Of a stretch of DNA of 37,971 bases, positions 6,650-15,600 are shown piece by piece. The notes beneath the pieces are model-generated. The model was not told the origin of the DNA and searched no databases. It was given only the letters and a program-made list of their open reading frames with translations. Source of the DNA: a virus. The DNA lies in IMG/VR virus record IMGVR_UViG_3300036832_001028, positions 1 to 37,971 of that record, one strand, 5' to 3'. The first letter of the stretch is position 1. Every line of letters begins with the position of its first letter. The translations under genes were made by a program, and so were the position numbers.

Positions 6650-6724
6650 AGTGCTGTCCAGGGGTCCGAGGGCCCAAGGAGAGCACCGACCGCGGGTCAG
6701 CCTGCCGCCTGATACGGCCCGCCG

Positions 6725-7114
6725 TCAAGAGGACGGCTTGAACTCCAACAACGCCGGGATGGCATCGTCCAGCATCGCCACCACCGCCGCCCGGGTCAGC
6801 TTGAACGGCGGCACCGCCGCCACCGAGTACGGAGCCTCCGGCTCCGGACCCACGATCTCCAAATACACCCCGACCAGCGGCACCCAGAATTCCCGCTCCT
6901 CGGTCTCCGGGATGTCCTGCTCATCGCTCATGTCCGGCATCGCCTGCATGAACACCGAGAAGACCACCGGCACCTGCGGGAAGCGTTCGGCCAGGATCGA
7001 CTCCACCCAGCCGCGGACCACCGTCACCACCTCAACGTGGCGCTGCCCCGGGCCCAGCATCGACACCGGGTCCGGGCCGTCATGCGGCACCGGCACCACC
7101 CGCGGGCCGCTCAC
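6725..7114 (-). CDS. Unknown acidic protein coupled to the SNF2-like helicase (129 aa)
   Basis: GTG at 7114 overlaps the helicase stop as GTGA. The protein is acidic, with a Pro-rich N-terminus, a helix (VTVVRGWVESILAERFPQV), a beta-like stretch (VPLVGVYLEIVG) separated by an acidic loop (MSDEQDIPETEEREF), and a C-terminal helix (RAAVVAMLDDAIPALL). No family is recognised. It is the last gene before the noncoding region. A six-base-stem hairpin (6721-6737) spans its stop codon. Coupling suggests a partner of the helicase, but that is inference. Confidence 0.72.
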   Translation of the reverse strand: MSGPRVVPVPHDGPDPVSMLGPGQRHVEVVTVVRGWVESILAERFPQVPVVFSVFMQAMPDMSDEQDIPETEEREFWVPLVGVYLEIVGPEPEAPYSVAAVPPFKLTRAAVVAMLDDAIPALLEFKPSS

Positions 7115-8697
7115 GAATCCACCTGCAGCAGCGCCCGCCGGGCACCGGCATGCACATGCCCGATCGCGCCCACGTCACCATGCAGCCGGTCCTGCCACTT
7201 GTTCCGGTCCACCACGGCCCGCACCGTCCCCACCTCGATGGTCTTCTCCGCCACCATGGTGACCCCGTGCACGAACCCGGCACCAGAGGTGATCCGGGTG
7301 CCGCGCCCGAAACGCTGGGTGCGGCCCGCGAAGGTGCGGGCGGACTCGTACTCGATGATGTAGTGCGCCTGCGGCAGGTTCAGTCCCTCACTCCCGGCGT
7401 CGGAGGACAACAACACCTGCGCCACCCCGGAACCGAACGCGGCCAGCGCCTGCGCGTTCTCGGCCACCGACTGGTCCCCGGTGTAGGTGGCCACACTGAA
7501 CCCGGCCTCGCGCAGGTCCCGGGCCAGTTCCGGCAACACGGTGCGGGCGTAGAAGGTGAACACCAGCACCTGCGCGCCCTGCCCGGTGACCAGCGTGGTT
7601 AGCTCCTCCACCAGCCGCTGGCTCTTCGAGGACATGATCGCCCGCAGGCCCGCCTCCCCCATCGCCGCCACGATCGTCTTGGACAGTTGCGAGTCGGAGT
7701 GCAGGTGTGCCGCCGGATGGGCCGCAGTCAGGCGCAGCGCCATGTTCAGCTTCTGCTCCTGTTCCAGGGTCAACTCGCTGACCTCGGAGCCGTACAACTC
7801 GCTGACGCCCTTGTACAGCGACGCGTGCTCCGGCTCTAGGGTCACCACCAGCAGCCGCTCCACCAGTTTCGGCATCACCGAGGCCACGTCCGGGTCGGTG
7901 TAACGCTTGCGGTAGATCAACGGCTGGAACGCGGTGGCGAACCACTCCCGGGCCCCCGCCTTGTACAAGTACCGGCCGTAGTCATCGCGGCCCCGGGTGC
8001 AGCGCTCCTCGAAGACGGCCACCGTCGGCATCCGGGTCGGGGCCACCACCCGGCCGATGTTGAAGGGCTGCTCGTAGTCGACCGACATCGGGGTCGCGGA
8101 CAGCCCCAGCACCCGCTGGGCATGCGGGCCGCGGCGCAGCTGGGTCAACAGGTACTCATAGGACTGGTACAACTCGCTGCCCCGGTTACCGAGACGGGCC
8201 ACCTCATCGAAGAGCCACAGCACCCGCTTGCTGCGCAGCCCCAACGCCTCCACCAGCGGCCCGTCGGTGCGGGACCCCTTGCCCCGCTGCCCGGGTTTAC
8301 GGACCCGGCGCATCAGATCCGCGCGGCCCGTCTCGTAGGTGGTCAACAGCACATCCGGCACCCCGTCACGGGCCAGCCGCTTCTCCCGGCCAGTGCCGTG
8401 GTAGACCGCCACCCGCAGGCTGGTGAACTGCGCCCAGTCGGCCGGGAACTCGGTCCGGGCGATCTTGTTGCGGCGCGCGATGTGCATCACCAGGTCGACC
8501 GCATCGGCCTCGAACAGTTCCGCCGCCAGGGCCATCGAGACCACCGTCTTGCCGAGCCCGGTGTCCAGCACCCCGACCAGCCCCGGGGTGTAGAAGGCGG
8601 TGGCGACCGCCTCGGCCTGGAACCCGAACAGCCCCAGCGGCGAGTAGAACAGGTGCCCGTTCGGCATCACCCAACGGTCGGTGATGCCTTCGCTCAT
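7111..8697 (-). CDS. SNF2-like superfamily 2 helicase/translocase (528 aa)
   Basis: An ATP-dependent DNA helicase or translocase. ATG at 8697 overlaps the previous stop (ATGA); the longer frame upstream is a shadow. Motifs: Walker A DTGLGKT (residues 45-51); DVLLTTYET (115-123, motif Ia/Ib region); DEVA (164-167) in place of DEAH; GLSATP (198-203); and a second lobe with VLVFTFYARTVLPEL, SSDAGSEGLNLP (motif V) and QRFGRGTRI (motif VI). The motif V wording is SNF2-like. No extra nuclease domain is seen. It sits between two unknown genes behind the tail-fibre gene, unusual for a replication helicase. A role in replication or in countering host defence is open. Confidence 0.9.
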   Translation of the reverse strand: MSEGITDRWVMPNGHLFYSPLGLFGFQAEAVATAFYTPGLVGVLDTGLGKTVVSMALAAELFEADAVDLVMHIARRNKIARTEFPADWAQFTSLRVAVYHGTGREKRLARDGVPDVLLTTYETGRADLMRRVRKPGQRGKGSRTDGPLVEALGLRSKRVLWLFDEVARLGNRGSELYQSYEYLLTQLRRGPHAQRVLGLSATPMSVDYEQPFNIGRVVAPTRMPTVAVFEERCTRGRDDYGRYLYKAGAREWFATAFQPLIYRKRYTDPDVASVMPKLVERLLVVTLEPEHASLYKGVSELYGSEVSELTLEQEQKLNMALRLTAAHPAAHLHSDSQLSKTIVAAMGEAGLRAIMSSKSQRLVEELTTLVTGQGAQVLVFTFYARTVLPELARDLREAGFSVATYTGDQSVAENAQALAAFGSGVAQVLLSSDAGSEGLNLPQAHYIIEYESARTFAGRTQRFGRGTRITSGAGFVHGVTMVAEKTIEVGTVRAVVDRNKWQDRLHGDVGAIGHVHAGARRALLQVDS

Positions 8698-9002
8698 GCG
8701 TGCGCCGTCTCCACCTGCGGACCGGCCAGCACCCACTCCACACAGAAGTTGCCTGCGGTGGGCACGCTCACCGGCATCGAGGACACCGGGTTGCCGCGGC
8801 AGTGCAGGTACAGCTGCTCGGTCGGCTCGGCAGGGGGCCGCTCGAAGTAACCCAAGAAGATCACCCGGTGCGGGGTGCGGACCTTCACCGCGTCCACCGT
8901 CAGGTCCCCGGCCTCGATCTGCCACGGCCCCCGGTCGTGCACGGCCCGTTCCAGCAGCCGGGCACGGGCCACGGCGCTGGCGGCGATGAAATCAAGTGTC
9001 AC
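8694..9002 (-). CDS. Unknown protein heading the helicase unit (102 aa)
   Basis: GTG at 9002 is chosen because AGGAG lies about ten bases upstream (9013-9017), whereas the longer frame has no site. The product starts MTLDFIAASAVARARLLERA (helix), then has a beta-rich centre (VRTPHRVIFLGYFERP, EQLYLHC) and ends with EWVLAGPQVETAHA. Two cysteines are far apart. It overlaps the helicase gene by four bases. No family is recognised. Conserved coupling would make it a candidate partner of the helicase. Confidence 0.74.
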   Translation of the reverse strand: MTLDFIAASAVARARLLERAVHDRGPWQIEAGDLTVDAVKVRTPHRVIFLGYFERPPAEPTEQLYLHCRGNPVSSMPVSVPTAGNFCVEWVLAGPQVETAHA

Positions 9003-9029
9003 GGCCCTGTCGCTCCTGCTGCTCACTAA

Positions 9030-9059
9030 AGTATGTCCGAATGGCTTCACGCTGAGCAA
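9030..9059 (-). promoter_or_regulatory. Possible promoter for the three-gene helicase unit
   Basis: On the minus strand, TTGCTC (9059-9054) and CATACT (9035-9030) are separated by 18 bases and lie about 20-30 bases before the GTG at 9002. The surrounding 9030-9160 is AT-richer than its neighbours and also holds a perfect ten-base palindrome TTCCCGGGAA. The -10 box is a moderate match, so this is a candidate only. Confidence 0.38.
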
Positions 9060-9160
9060 CTGGGTACCTAATACCAGCACGGTAAAGGAATTCCCGGGAA
9101 ACCGGTAGGGCAAACACCGTATCGTTTGATATGACTGGTTTGCGGCTGTGCCGTTACGAC

Positions 9161-12100
9161 CTACGTTTTGACCAGGAAAGTGATCCCCAGGTAGGGCGGC
9201 AGGCCCGCTGCTGCCCCCACGTCATCGGTGTTGCCGTCCAACAACGCGCCCAACGTGCGAGAGATGCTGCTGGCCTGGGTGGCGCTACCCCCGAAAGCGG
9301 AATGCGTTGACTGCCAGGCCGAGGCGGTGACCATGTTGGCGTCGATGTGGTTGTCCACGTTGTTGATCCGGATCTGCGCGTACGGGGTCCGCTGAGCGCC
9401 CAGCCCGTGGTAGTGGCTGGCCGCCCCACCGGTCAAGCCCGGTGTCACCCCGTAGGGGAACACGCTGCGGAAATCCGGCACGTTGAACGTGGTGGACCCG
9501 TCCCCGGCCCCGAAGTTGTAGAAGGTGTAGGTGCCGGAGTTGGCGGTCACCGCGGCAGTCAACGTCACCGAAGTGCTGGTGACCGAGGCGATGGTGTTGA
9601 TGCCGGTGATGCCCGGCCCGGTGACCTGCATGCCGACATAGAGGTTCCCGGTGGCGGACAACCCGGAGATGACCTTGCTGGTGGCCAGCGTGCCGCTGTA
9701 CTGCTGGATGCAGGTCGCGTACAGACCCGCGTAGGTGGACCGCGACACCGCACCCCCGGTGGCGAACAGCCAGCCCGCGGGCGGGGTGCCGGTGCGCAGC
9801 CCGCAGAACATCGTGATCGCGCCCGGCGGCAACCCACCGGAAGGAGTGTTCCAACCCACGTCGTAGTTGGTCGCGGTGTTCTTGGTCAACACCGTCCCGG
9901 CCGCCCCACCGGTCGGCACCCCGGCCCCGGTCGGGCCTGCGGGCCCGGCCACCCCCGCCGGTCCGAGGTTGCCCTGCGGGCCGGTCGGGCCTGGCGCACC
10001 CGTCGCCCCGGTCGCCCCGTTCGGTCCCGGCGGCCCCGGCACCCCCTGCGCCCCGGCCGCCCCGGTGCTACCGGTCGAACCCGGCAGCCCCTGCGGGCCG
10101 ACCACCCCCTGCGCACCTGGCACCCCCTGCGCTCCGACCGGCCCCTGCGGACCGACCGGCCCGGCCGGTCCGGTGGCTCCCGGCGCACCAGCCGGACCGA
10201 CCGGGATGGACGGGGTGGCTTGCAGGTAGGCATAGGTCGGGGTGAGCGTGATCCCGGAATCCTGATAGACGTAGAGCGAATAGTTCACCGCCGCGGTCAG
10301 CTGCTGGAACAACGCCGTCCCGTTGGCGTAGGTCGGCGAAGCCGAACTCCCCGGGCTCACGCTGACATACAGCGAGGAATGCACCCCGGGACCGGCACTG
10401 CCCCGCCCGGCCGGGCCGACCCCGCACATCCGCCGCCCGCCTGCCGCACCAGGCCAACCCACCGACTGAGGCAGGTCGTACCAGCCGGTCACGGTCGGCC
10501 GTAGATAGTGCCCGGTCGCATCAACCGGCACCGTCCCGGCGAAGGCGACCGTCGCGTTGGTGACCTCCACCCAGGTCCCGGTGGTGACCGCGGCGATGCT
10601 GGTGGAACCCAGCTGGGTAGCGTTCGAGACGGTCGGCGGCGGCGGTTGCCAGTTGGCGGCGAAGTCGCTGGCACTGGTCTTGACCAGGATCGAGCCGGTC
10701 GCACCGCCCGGCGGCACCCCCACCCCGGCAGCCCCCACGGCACCTGCCGGACCGACCGGCCCGGTCGCACCCGACGCCCCGGCATTGCCTTGCGGACCGG
10801 TGGAACCGGCCAGACCGGCTAACCCCGGGGTGCCTTGCGGGCCCGCTGGGCCAGTGGCCCCGACCGGTCCCACGGTGCCCTGCGCCCCGGCGGGTCCTGA
10901 CGGGCCTGCCGGTCCGATCGGTCCGGTCGGCCCGCTCGGTCCTGCGGGTCCACCGGACGGTCCGGTCGCACCGACCGGACCCTGCGGGCCAGGCGGGCCG
11001 CCGGGGGTACCGGCCGGGCCGGGAATCCCCTGCGTGCCCTGCTGCCCGGCCGGACCGATCAAACCGGTGGGGCCGGTCGGTCCGGGAACACCCTGCGGGC
11101 CCGCCGGGCCGAGGGCCCCGGTCAACCCGGTCGCACCGGTCGCGCCTCGCGCCCCCAACGGGCCCTGCACCCCAGGAGCACCCTGCGGGCCCGATGCCCC
11201 TAACGGCCCGGCAGGCCCGGTAGCCCCGGCTGGACCAGGGACGGTGGAGGCTGCGCCGGTAGGACCGGCAGGTCCTTGTATCCCGGTGGGTCCGGCCGAA
11301 CCGGCCGAACCGGCGGGGCCGATGGGCCCCTGCGCTCCGGTGGCACCGGCAGCCCCGACCGGCCCTTGCAGGCCGGTGGCTCCCTGCGGGCCGGGACTGC
11401 CGGTCGTTCCGACGGCTCCCGCCGGACCTACCCCGCCTTGCGGACCGGTGGGTCCGGCCAGACCGGTGGGTCCGATCGGTCCGGCCGGGCCGCGGATCAA
11501 GCCGCTGTCGGTCCAGGCAGCCCCGGTCCAGGTCCACAGGTGCCCGGTGTCGGTGGCGATGTAGCCGTCACCGACGGTGTTGCCGGTGGTGGGCAGGTTC
11601 GCCGAGGTCGCCACCTGCCCCTTGATCGCCACGCTGGAACCGGCTGCCCCGGCCGGGCCGGTCTGACCGGCAGGTCCGGCTGGCCCGGTCGGACCCTGGA
11701 TCCCCGTCGCACCGGCCGGGCCGATGGGGCCGCTGCTGCCCGGTACCCCGGCCGATCCTTGCGGGCCTTGCGGCCCTGTCGGGCCGGGTGCGCCCTGCGG
11801 CCCGACAGGACCCGTCGAGTTCAGCCAGGCCACGTCCCGATCCCCGGCGTCCAGTTTGGTCAGCACCTGCCCGGTCGCCCCGCCGGGTGGGATGCCGACG
11901 ATGCTGCCGGACTGGGTGGTCAGCCACTGATCCAAGGCCAAGGTGGTCTGGGAGGCCGGGTTGGTGACCAGCGCGGCGCTGTCCTGATCCAGTTTGGAAC
12001 GCTGCTCCCAGCCCGCGTTGAGCGCGGCGCTGGTCGCGCTGGCACCGCTGACCAGGCCCGCCACCGTCGGGTCCAGGCTGGCTGCTGGGGGAGCCGGGAC

Positions 12101-12619
12101 GGTGGCCGGGTTCATCGCCACCACCGGGTTCTGCGGGTCGGTGTTGTCCACCGTGATCCCGGTGCCTTCGGTCACCGAATGCACCAGGTTGCCGGTGTCC
12201 AGCCCGGTCGGGATCTCCACCCAGGCCGCCGTGTTCGGGTCGGTGGTCTGCAACATCGCCCCGGTGAACGCGGCGTTGCTGATCACCAGCGGGTTAGTGG
12301 CGGCCAGCAGCTGTTCCGCGTTGGGCGGCACCGGCAGCCAGTCGGAGACGGTGGTGTGCCCGGCATAGTTGGTGACCACCGCGACCGTGGTGGCCTGCGG
12401 CAGGTAGACGTCTAGGATCCCGTCGTCCACCACGAAGGGGTTCTCCACCGCGGTGGTCAACGCCTCGTCGGCGTAGACCTGCATACCGATCAGGACGTCG
12501 GTGGTGCCGGGCTGGCACAAGGTGACCGTCGCACCGATCAGGAGGTTGCCTGCCGAATCCTGCAACACCCGGTACAGGTGGCATGCCATCGGGAGGGTGG
12601 GGGGCGCAGTGATTGTCAC
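9161..12619 (-). CDS. Collagen-repeat tail fibre with tail-collar tip (1152 aa)
   Basis: A probable receptor-binding fibre. I chose GTG at 12619; GTG at 12664 lies inside the upstream gene and ATG at 12589 lacks a ribosome-binding site. Order of parts: an N-terminal attachment region (about 1-255); three Gly-X-Y collagen-like stretches (about 270-329, 377-634 and 807-900); between the second and third, a beta-sandwich resembling C1q (near 680-800, [12 protein letters not shown]); and a C-terminal phage tail-collar domain starting GAITMFCG and containing [19 protein letters not shown] and [15 protein letters not shown]. Three linkers share the pattern GG-x-x-G-x-[VI]-L-x-K followed by a Trp about 15 residues on. 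The collar carries an unusual insertion. It is the last structural gene. Confidence 0.9.
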   Translation of the reverse strand: MTITAPPTLPMACHLYRVLQDSAGNLLIGATVTLCQPGTTDVLIGMQVYADEALTTAVENPFVVDDGILDVYLPQATTVAVVTNYAGHTTVSDWLPVPPNAEQLLAATNPLVISNAAFTGAMLQTTDPNTAAWVEIPTGLDTGNLVHSVTEGTGITVDNTDPQNPVVAMNPATVPAPPAASLDPTVAGLVSGASATSAALNAGWEQRSKLDQDSAALVTNPASQTTLALDQWLTTQSGSIVGIPPGGATGQVLTKLDAGDRDVAWLNSTGPVGPQGAPGPTGPQGPQGSAGVPGSSGPIGPAGATGIQGPTGPAGPAGQTGPAGAAGSSVAIKGQVATSANLPTTGNTVGDGYIATDTGHLWTWTGAAWTDSGLIRGPAGPIGPTGLAGPTGPQGGVGPAGAVGTTGSPGPQGATGLQGPVGAAGATGAQGPIGPAGSAGSAGPTGIQGPAGPTGAASTVPGPAGATGPAGPLGASGPQGAPGVQGPLGARGATGATGLTGALGPAGPQGVPGPTGPTGLIGPAGQQGTQGIPGPAGTPGGPPGPQGPVGATGPSGGPAGPSGPTGPIGPAGPSGPAGAQGTVGPVGATGPAGPQGTPGLAGLAGSTGPQGNAGASGATGPVGPAGAVGAAGVGVPPGGATGSILVKTSASDFAANWQPPPPTVSNATQLGSTSIAAVTTGTWVEVTNATVAFAGTVPVDATGHYLRPTVTGWYDLPQSVGWPGAAGGRRMCGVGPAGRGSAGPGVHSSLYVSVSPGSSASPTYANGTALFQQLTAAVNYSLYVYQDSGITLTPTYAYLQATPSIPVGPAGAPGATGPAGPVGPQGPVGAQGVPGAQGVVGPQGLPGSTGSTGAAGAQGVPGPPGPNGATGATGAPGPTGPQGNLGPAGVAGPAGPTGAGVPTGGAAGTVLTKNTATNYDVGWNTPSGGLPPGAITMFCGLRTGTPPAGWLFATGGAVSRSTYAGLYATCIQQYSGTLATSKVISGLSATGNLYVGMQVTGPGITGINTIASVTSTSVTLTAAVTANSGTYTFYNFGAGDGSTTFNVPDFRSVFPYGVTPGLTGGAASHYHGLGAQRTPYAQIRINNVDNHIDANMVTASAWQSTHSAFGGSATQASSISRTLGALLDGNTDDVGAAAGLPPYLGITFLVKT
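9920..10201 (-). repeat. Collagen-like Gly-X-Y segment 3
   Basis: About 94 residues of Gly-X-Y triplets (for example [19 protein letters not shown]), mostly uninterrupted, joining the C1q-like domain to the collar tip. It should form a trimeric triple helix. In DNA it appears as a nine-base periodic GC-rich repeat. Confidence 0.85.
10718..11491 (-). repeat. Collagen-like Gly-X-Y segment 2
   Basis: About 258 residues of Gly-X-Y, the longest stretch. Interruptions are minor (such as GAASTVPGP and GTPGGPPGP). It is the main shaft of the fibre. The coding repeats are imperfect, so expansion or loss of triplets by recombination is likely. Confidence 0.85.
11633..11812 (-). repeat. Collagen-like Gly-X-Y segment 1
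   Basis: About 60 residues of Gly-X-Y. It is followed by a short non-collagen module ([17 protein letters not shown]) that reads like a small beta repeat found in fibre proteins, and then by segment 2. Confidence 0.85.
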
Positions 12620-12632
12620 ACTACTTTGCTGG

Positions 12633-15600
12633 CTAGCTGCCGTCCTCCACCACGATGTTCTCACCCAGGTATGGGGTCAGCTGCGGCAACGGGGTGACCT
12701 GGTCCAGGTCACGGAAGGCGAACCACCACTGCCGCGGGATCGGCGAATGCCATACCTGCCAGCGTGGGTCGACCTCGATGGGCGGGTAATGGTCCCACGG
12801 GTTGATGTTCGGGCCGTGCAGTGAGCCGCGGGGCCGCACCGGCACCGAGTGCATGAACCCGACGTACCAGGGCCGCACCGCCAGGTGGCTGACCCACGCG
12901 CCGGGCGCGAACGCGGTGACCCGGTAACGCAGCGTGTTGCCCGCAGGCTGGCCCTGCGGGTCGTAGGCGTCGTTGACGTGGCCGAAGCTCACCACCCCGT
13001 TCGGGTCGTTGCGCACGTCCCAGCCCGGCACCCAGCTGGACCCGGCGTCGTTGGAGAACTCCCACAGGATCGGGTCCACGAACAGCGACAGGGTGTCCAT
13101 GTACCAGGCGTCGTCGCTGGCCCCCTTCTGCATGCAACGCACGTACACGTCATCCATCACCTGATCGGCGTGATGGGCCAGATCGCCCCAGAGGGCGGTC
13201 TCATACCGATCCACGTCACCCCAGGTGTTGGACCCGGTGCCTGCACTGACCCCGTTCGCGTTCGGTGACCAGGCGAAGCCGGACAAGGTGCTGACGTTCC
13301 CGGCCCCGTCGGCCACCCCCAGCAACGCCCGGCCCGTCCCGGTGATCAGGTTGTTGTCGGCGTACACACCGACCACCGCATCATCGAGCAGGAACACCAG
13401 CGTCTGCACCTTGCCGGTGTTCGGGATGTTGTAGGTGGTCTTGAACGCGGTGGACAGGGTGAGCGTGCTGGTGAACAGGACGGACAGGTCCCCGCCCGTG
13501 ACGTCGGGCACCATCATGCCCAGTTCGACCAGCGGGGTGGTGGTGTTGGCCGGGTCCAGTGAGACCAGCATCCCGTCGGCGCGCAGCAGTATCAGCCGTC
13601 CCGTCGAAGAGCGGTCCAGCTGCGCCAGGTAGTAGTCGGTCGGGTCGATGCTGACCGGGTCCGGCAGTGAGTCGACCCGGAAGGTGAGCGTGCCGTACAG
13701 GTCGGTGCTGGTGGACACCGAGGAATTGGTGGGCGGGATCTGGTTGGTGATGTCGAAGACGGTGGTGATGTTGGTGGGGCTGCCCAGGGTGGGGTCCCCG
13801 GCGCTGAAGTCGACGTTGACCACCGACCAGACCCGCCCGTCGTCGTTGTTGGTCCAGTTGCGGTGCGCGGCGTCCCATGTTCCTTCCTCCGGGCCGGGTA
13901 CTTCATAGATCACGGTGCCGGTCGGAACGGCGCTGGTGTCCGGCACCCAGTTCATCGACACGAAGCTCTGCCCGAGATCTCCGGCCAACCCGATGACCCC
14001 ACCCAACGCGCGGGGGGTGGTCAGCACCCCGCCGGGCACGGTGGTCCCGTTGCGGGTCACTGTCACCGCCCAGGACTGCACGCTGGCGTCCGCCCCGGTC
14101 GGGACGCTGGCCAGCTGCATGGTGGGTCGGTAGGCGAAGGACAGGTAGTCGCCGTCGGTCAGCCCGTTGATGGTCAGCATCACCCGCCCGGTGTTGGTGT
14201 CCACCAGCCGCCCGTCGTTGAACAGCACCAGAATGCCCAGGTACAGCAGCGGCACGCTGGATGCGGTGTCCACGGCGCTGACCATGTTGTCGATGCCCAC
14301 CGTGAAGGTGCCCCACGGGGTACCGGGGTCGAACGTGGAAACCTGCCCGGCCGCGGTGACGGTCGCGGTGCCGTTGGACAGTCCCAGCGAGGTGCCCAGG
14401 GTGGTCCACACCTGCCCGGAGTCCATCTGCCCCAGGCTGGTGGCGTCCTCGCGGCTGAAGCTGTCCAGGAAGCCGGGGGTCTGGTTCGCATCCCCGGCCA
14501 GGTCACCCCAGGTGTTGCCTTCGGTCGGTCCGGTCCCGATCGGGGTGCCGACATACCATTCGGTGACCTGGTTGGCCCGCACCGTGGCCGGGGCCTCGGC
14601 CAGCACGTGATCGTTGACGGCATCCAGGATCTGTAGGTACAGCGGCTCGCCCAGGTCCTCGGTGGCGATCACCCGGGCTGCCGCGTAGAGCCGCCCACCG
14701 GACGGTGGGGTGACCGTGCTGGAAGCTATCCCGCCTTTCGAGTCGGAATGCCCGACCCGGTATTTCAGGTCGCCGTAGGTGACTTGCGCGGCTTCCAGGT
14801 CTGCCCAGGTGGGGTAGTTCGGGGCGATGTCGCCCCAGAACCCGAACCGGCGCTGCCGGATCAGCGGCATCAGCGTGCCGAAGACATCCGAACTGACCAG
14901 GTCCCCGTTCACTTCGATGTCGCCGACCAAGGTCCAGTTGGCGAAGGTCGGGTCACTGAACTCGTCGTCGGGCAGCTGCTGCACCGGCTGGGACTGCTGG
15001 GCGGCGAACTGCAAGCCGCGGATCAGCCGGTAGGAGCGGAACGTGTTCGAGGTGGCCTGCGCCCAGCCGCGGTCCAGGGAGACCAACGCCTCGTAGGCGT
15101 CGTTGTAGTAGAACGTGCAGTTGTCCAGGTTCTGCTCATCGAAGAACATGTCCTCGTACATGTCGGTGTCGGCGACCGTGTTGAACAGCTGGCGGCCGAA
15201 GATCAGCTGCCGCAACCCCACCTGGTAGGCGATCTTGGTGCTGCGGGTGACGTTCTCGGTGGCATAGATGTGCTTGCTGATGTTGGTGAAGCGCGGCGCG
15301 GACAACCCGGAATGCCACTGCTGGTAGGCCCAGTCCACCCCCTGGTCGGCGCGGATACGCTGCGCGGTGGTGTAGTCCGGGGCCACGTAGGTCTCGGTGT
15401 TGGTGTAGCCGGTGCCGGTGCCCCCGGTGGACACGTACAGCGGGAAGTCCGAGTACGGGGAGTAGCCGATCTGGTCGGCCAGCACATCCTGGCCCAGGTC
15501 GGAGGCCGGTTCGGTGCCGGTGTACTGGGCCAGCCAGGCGGCAACCATCTCCGGCGGGAAACGCTGCACCCGCTGTACGCCGGTCACGAAGATGTCGTGG

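Larger units (their letters stand above)
6071..6724. other. Noncoding region between the two helicase operons
   Basis: About 650 bases hold no convincing gene. Frames on either strand have low-complexity Pro/Arg/Gly compositions and no ribosome-binding sites. The left part (6090-6220) is lower in GC and holds the promoter and a palindrome. The rest is strongly C-rich on the plus strand and holds several hairpins (6218-6247, 6407-6426, 6554-6578, 6610-6649). It separates two minus-strand operons, so it must contain the end of one transcript and the start of the next. A replication origin or a small structured RNA could also fit; neither is shown. I found no tRNA. Confidence 0.6.

Noticed and set aside
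6530-6700. tRNA-like gene in the intergenic hairpins
   Set aside because: Stems exist, but no T-loop, no D-arm and no proper acceptor stem could be placed together.
9920-11812. CRISPR-like or tandem-repeat DNA array
   Set aside because: The regular GC-rich periodicity is from collagen Gly-X-Y codons; there are no constant repeats with unique spacers.
12589-12664. Alternative fibre starts at GTG 12664 or ATG 12589
   Set aside because: 12664 lies inside the upstream gene and 12589 lacks a ribosome-binding site; GTG 12619 just after the upstream stop fits better, though it is not certain.
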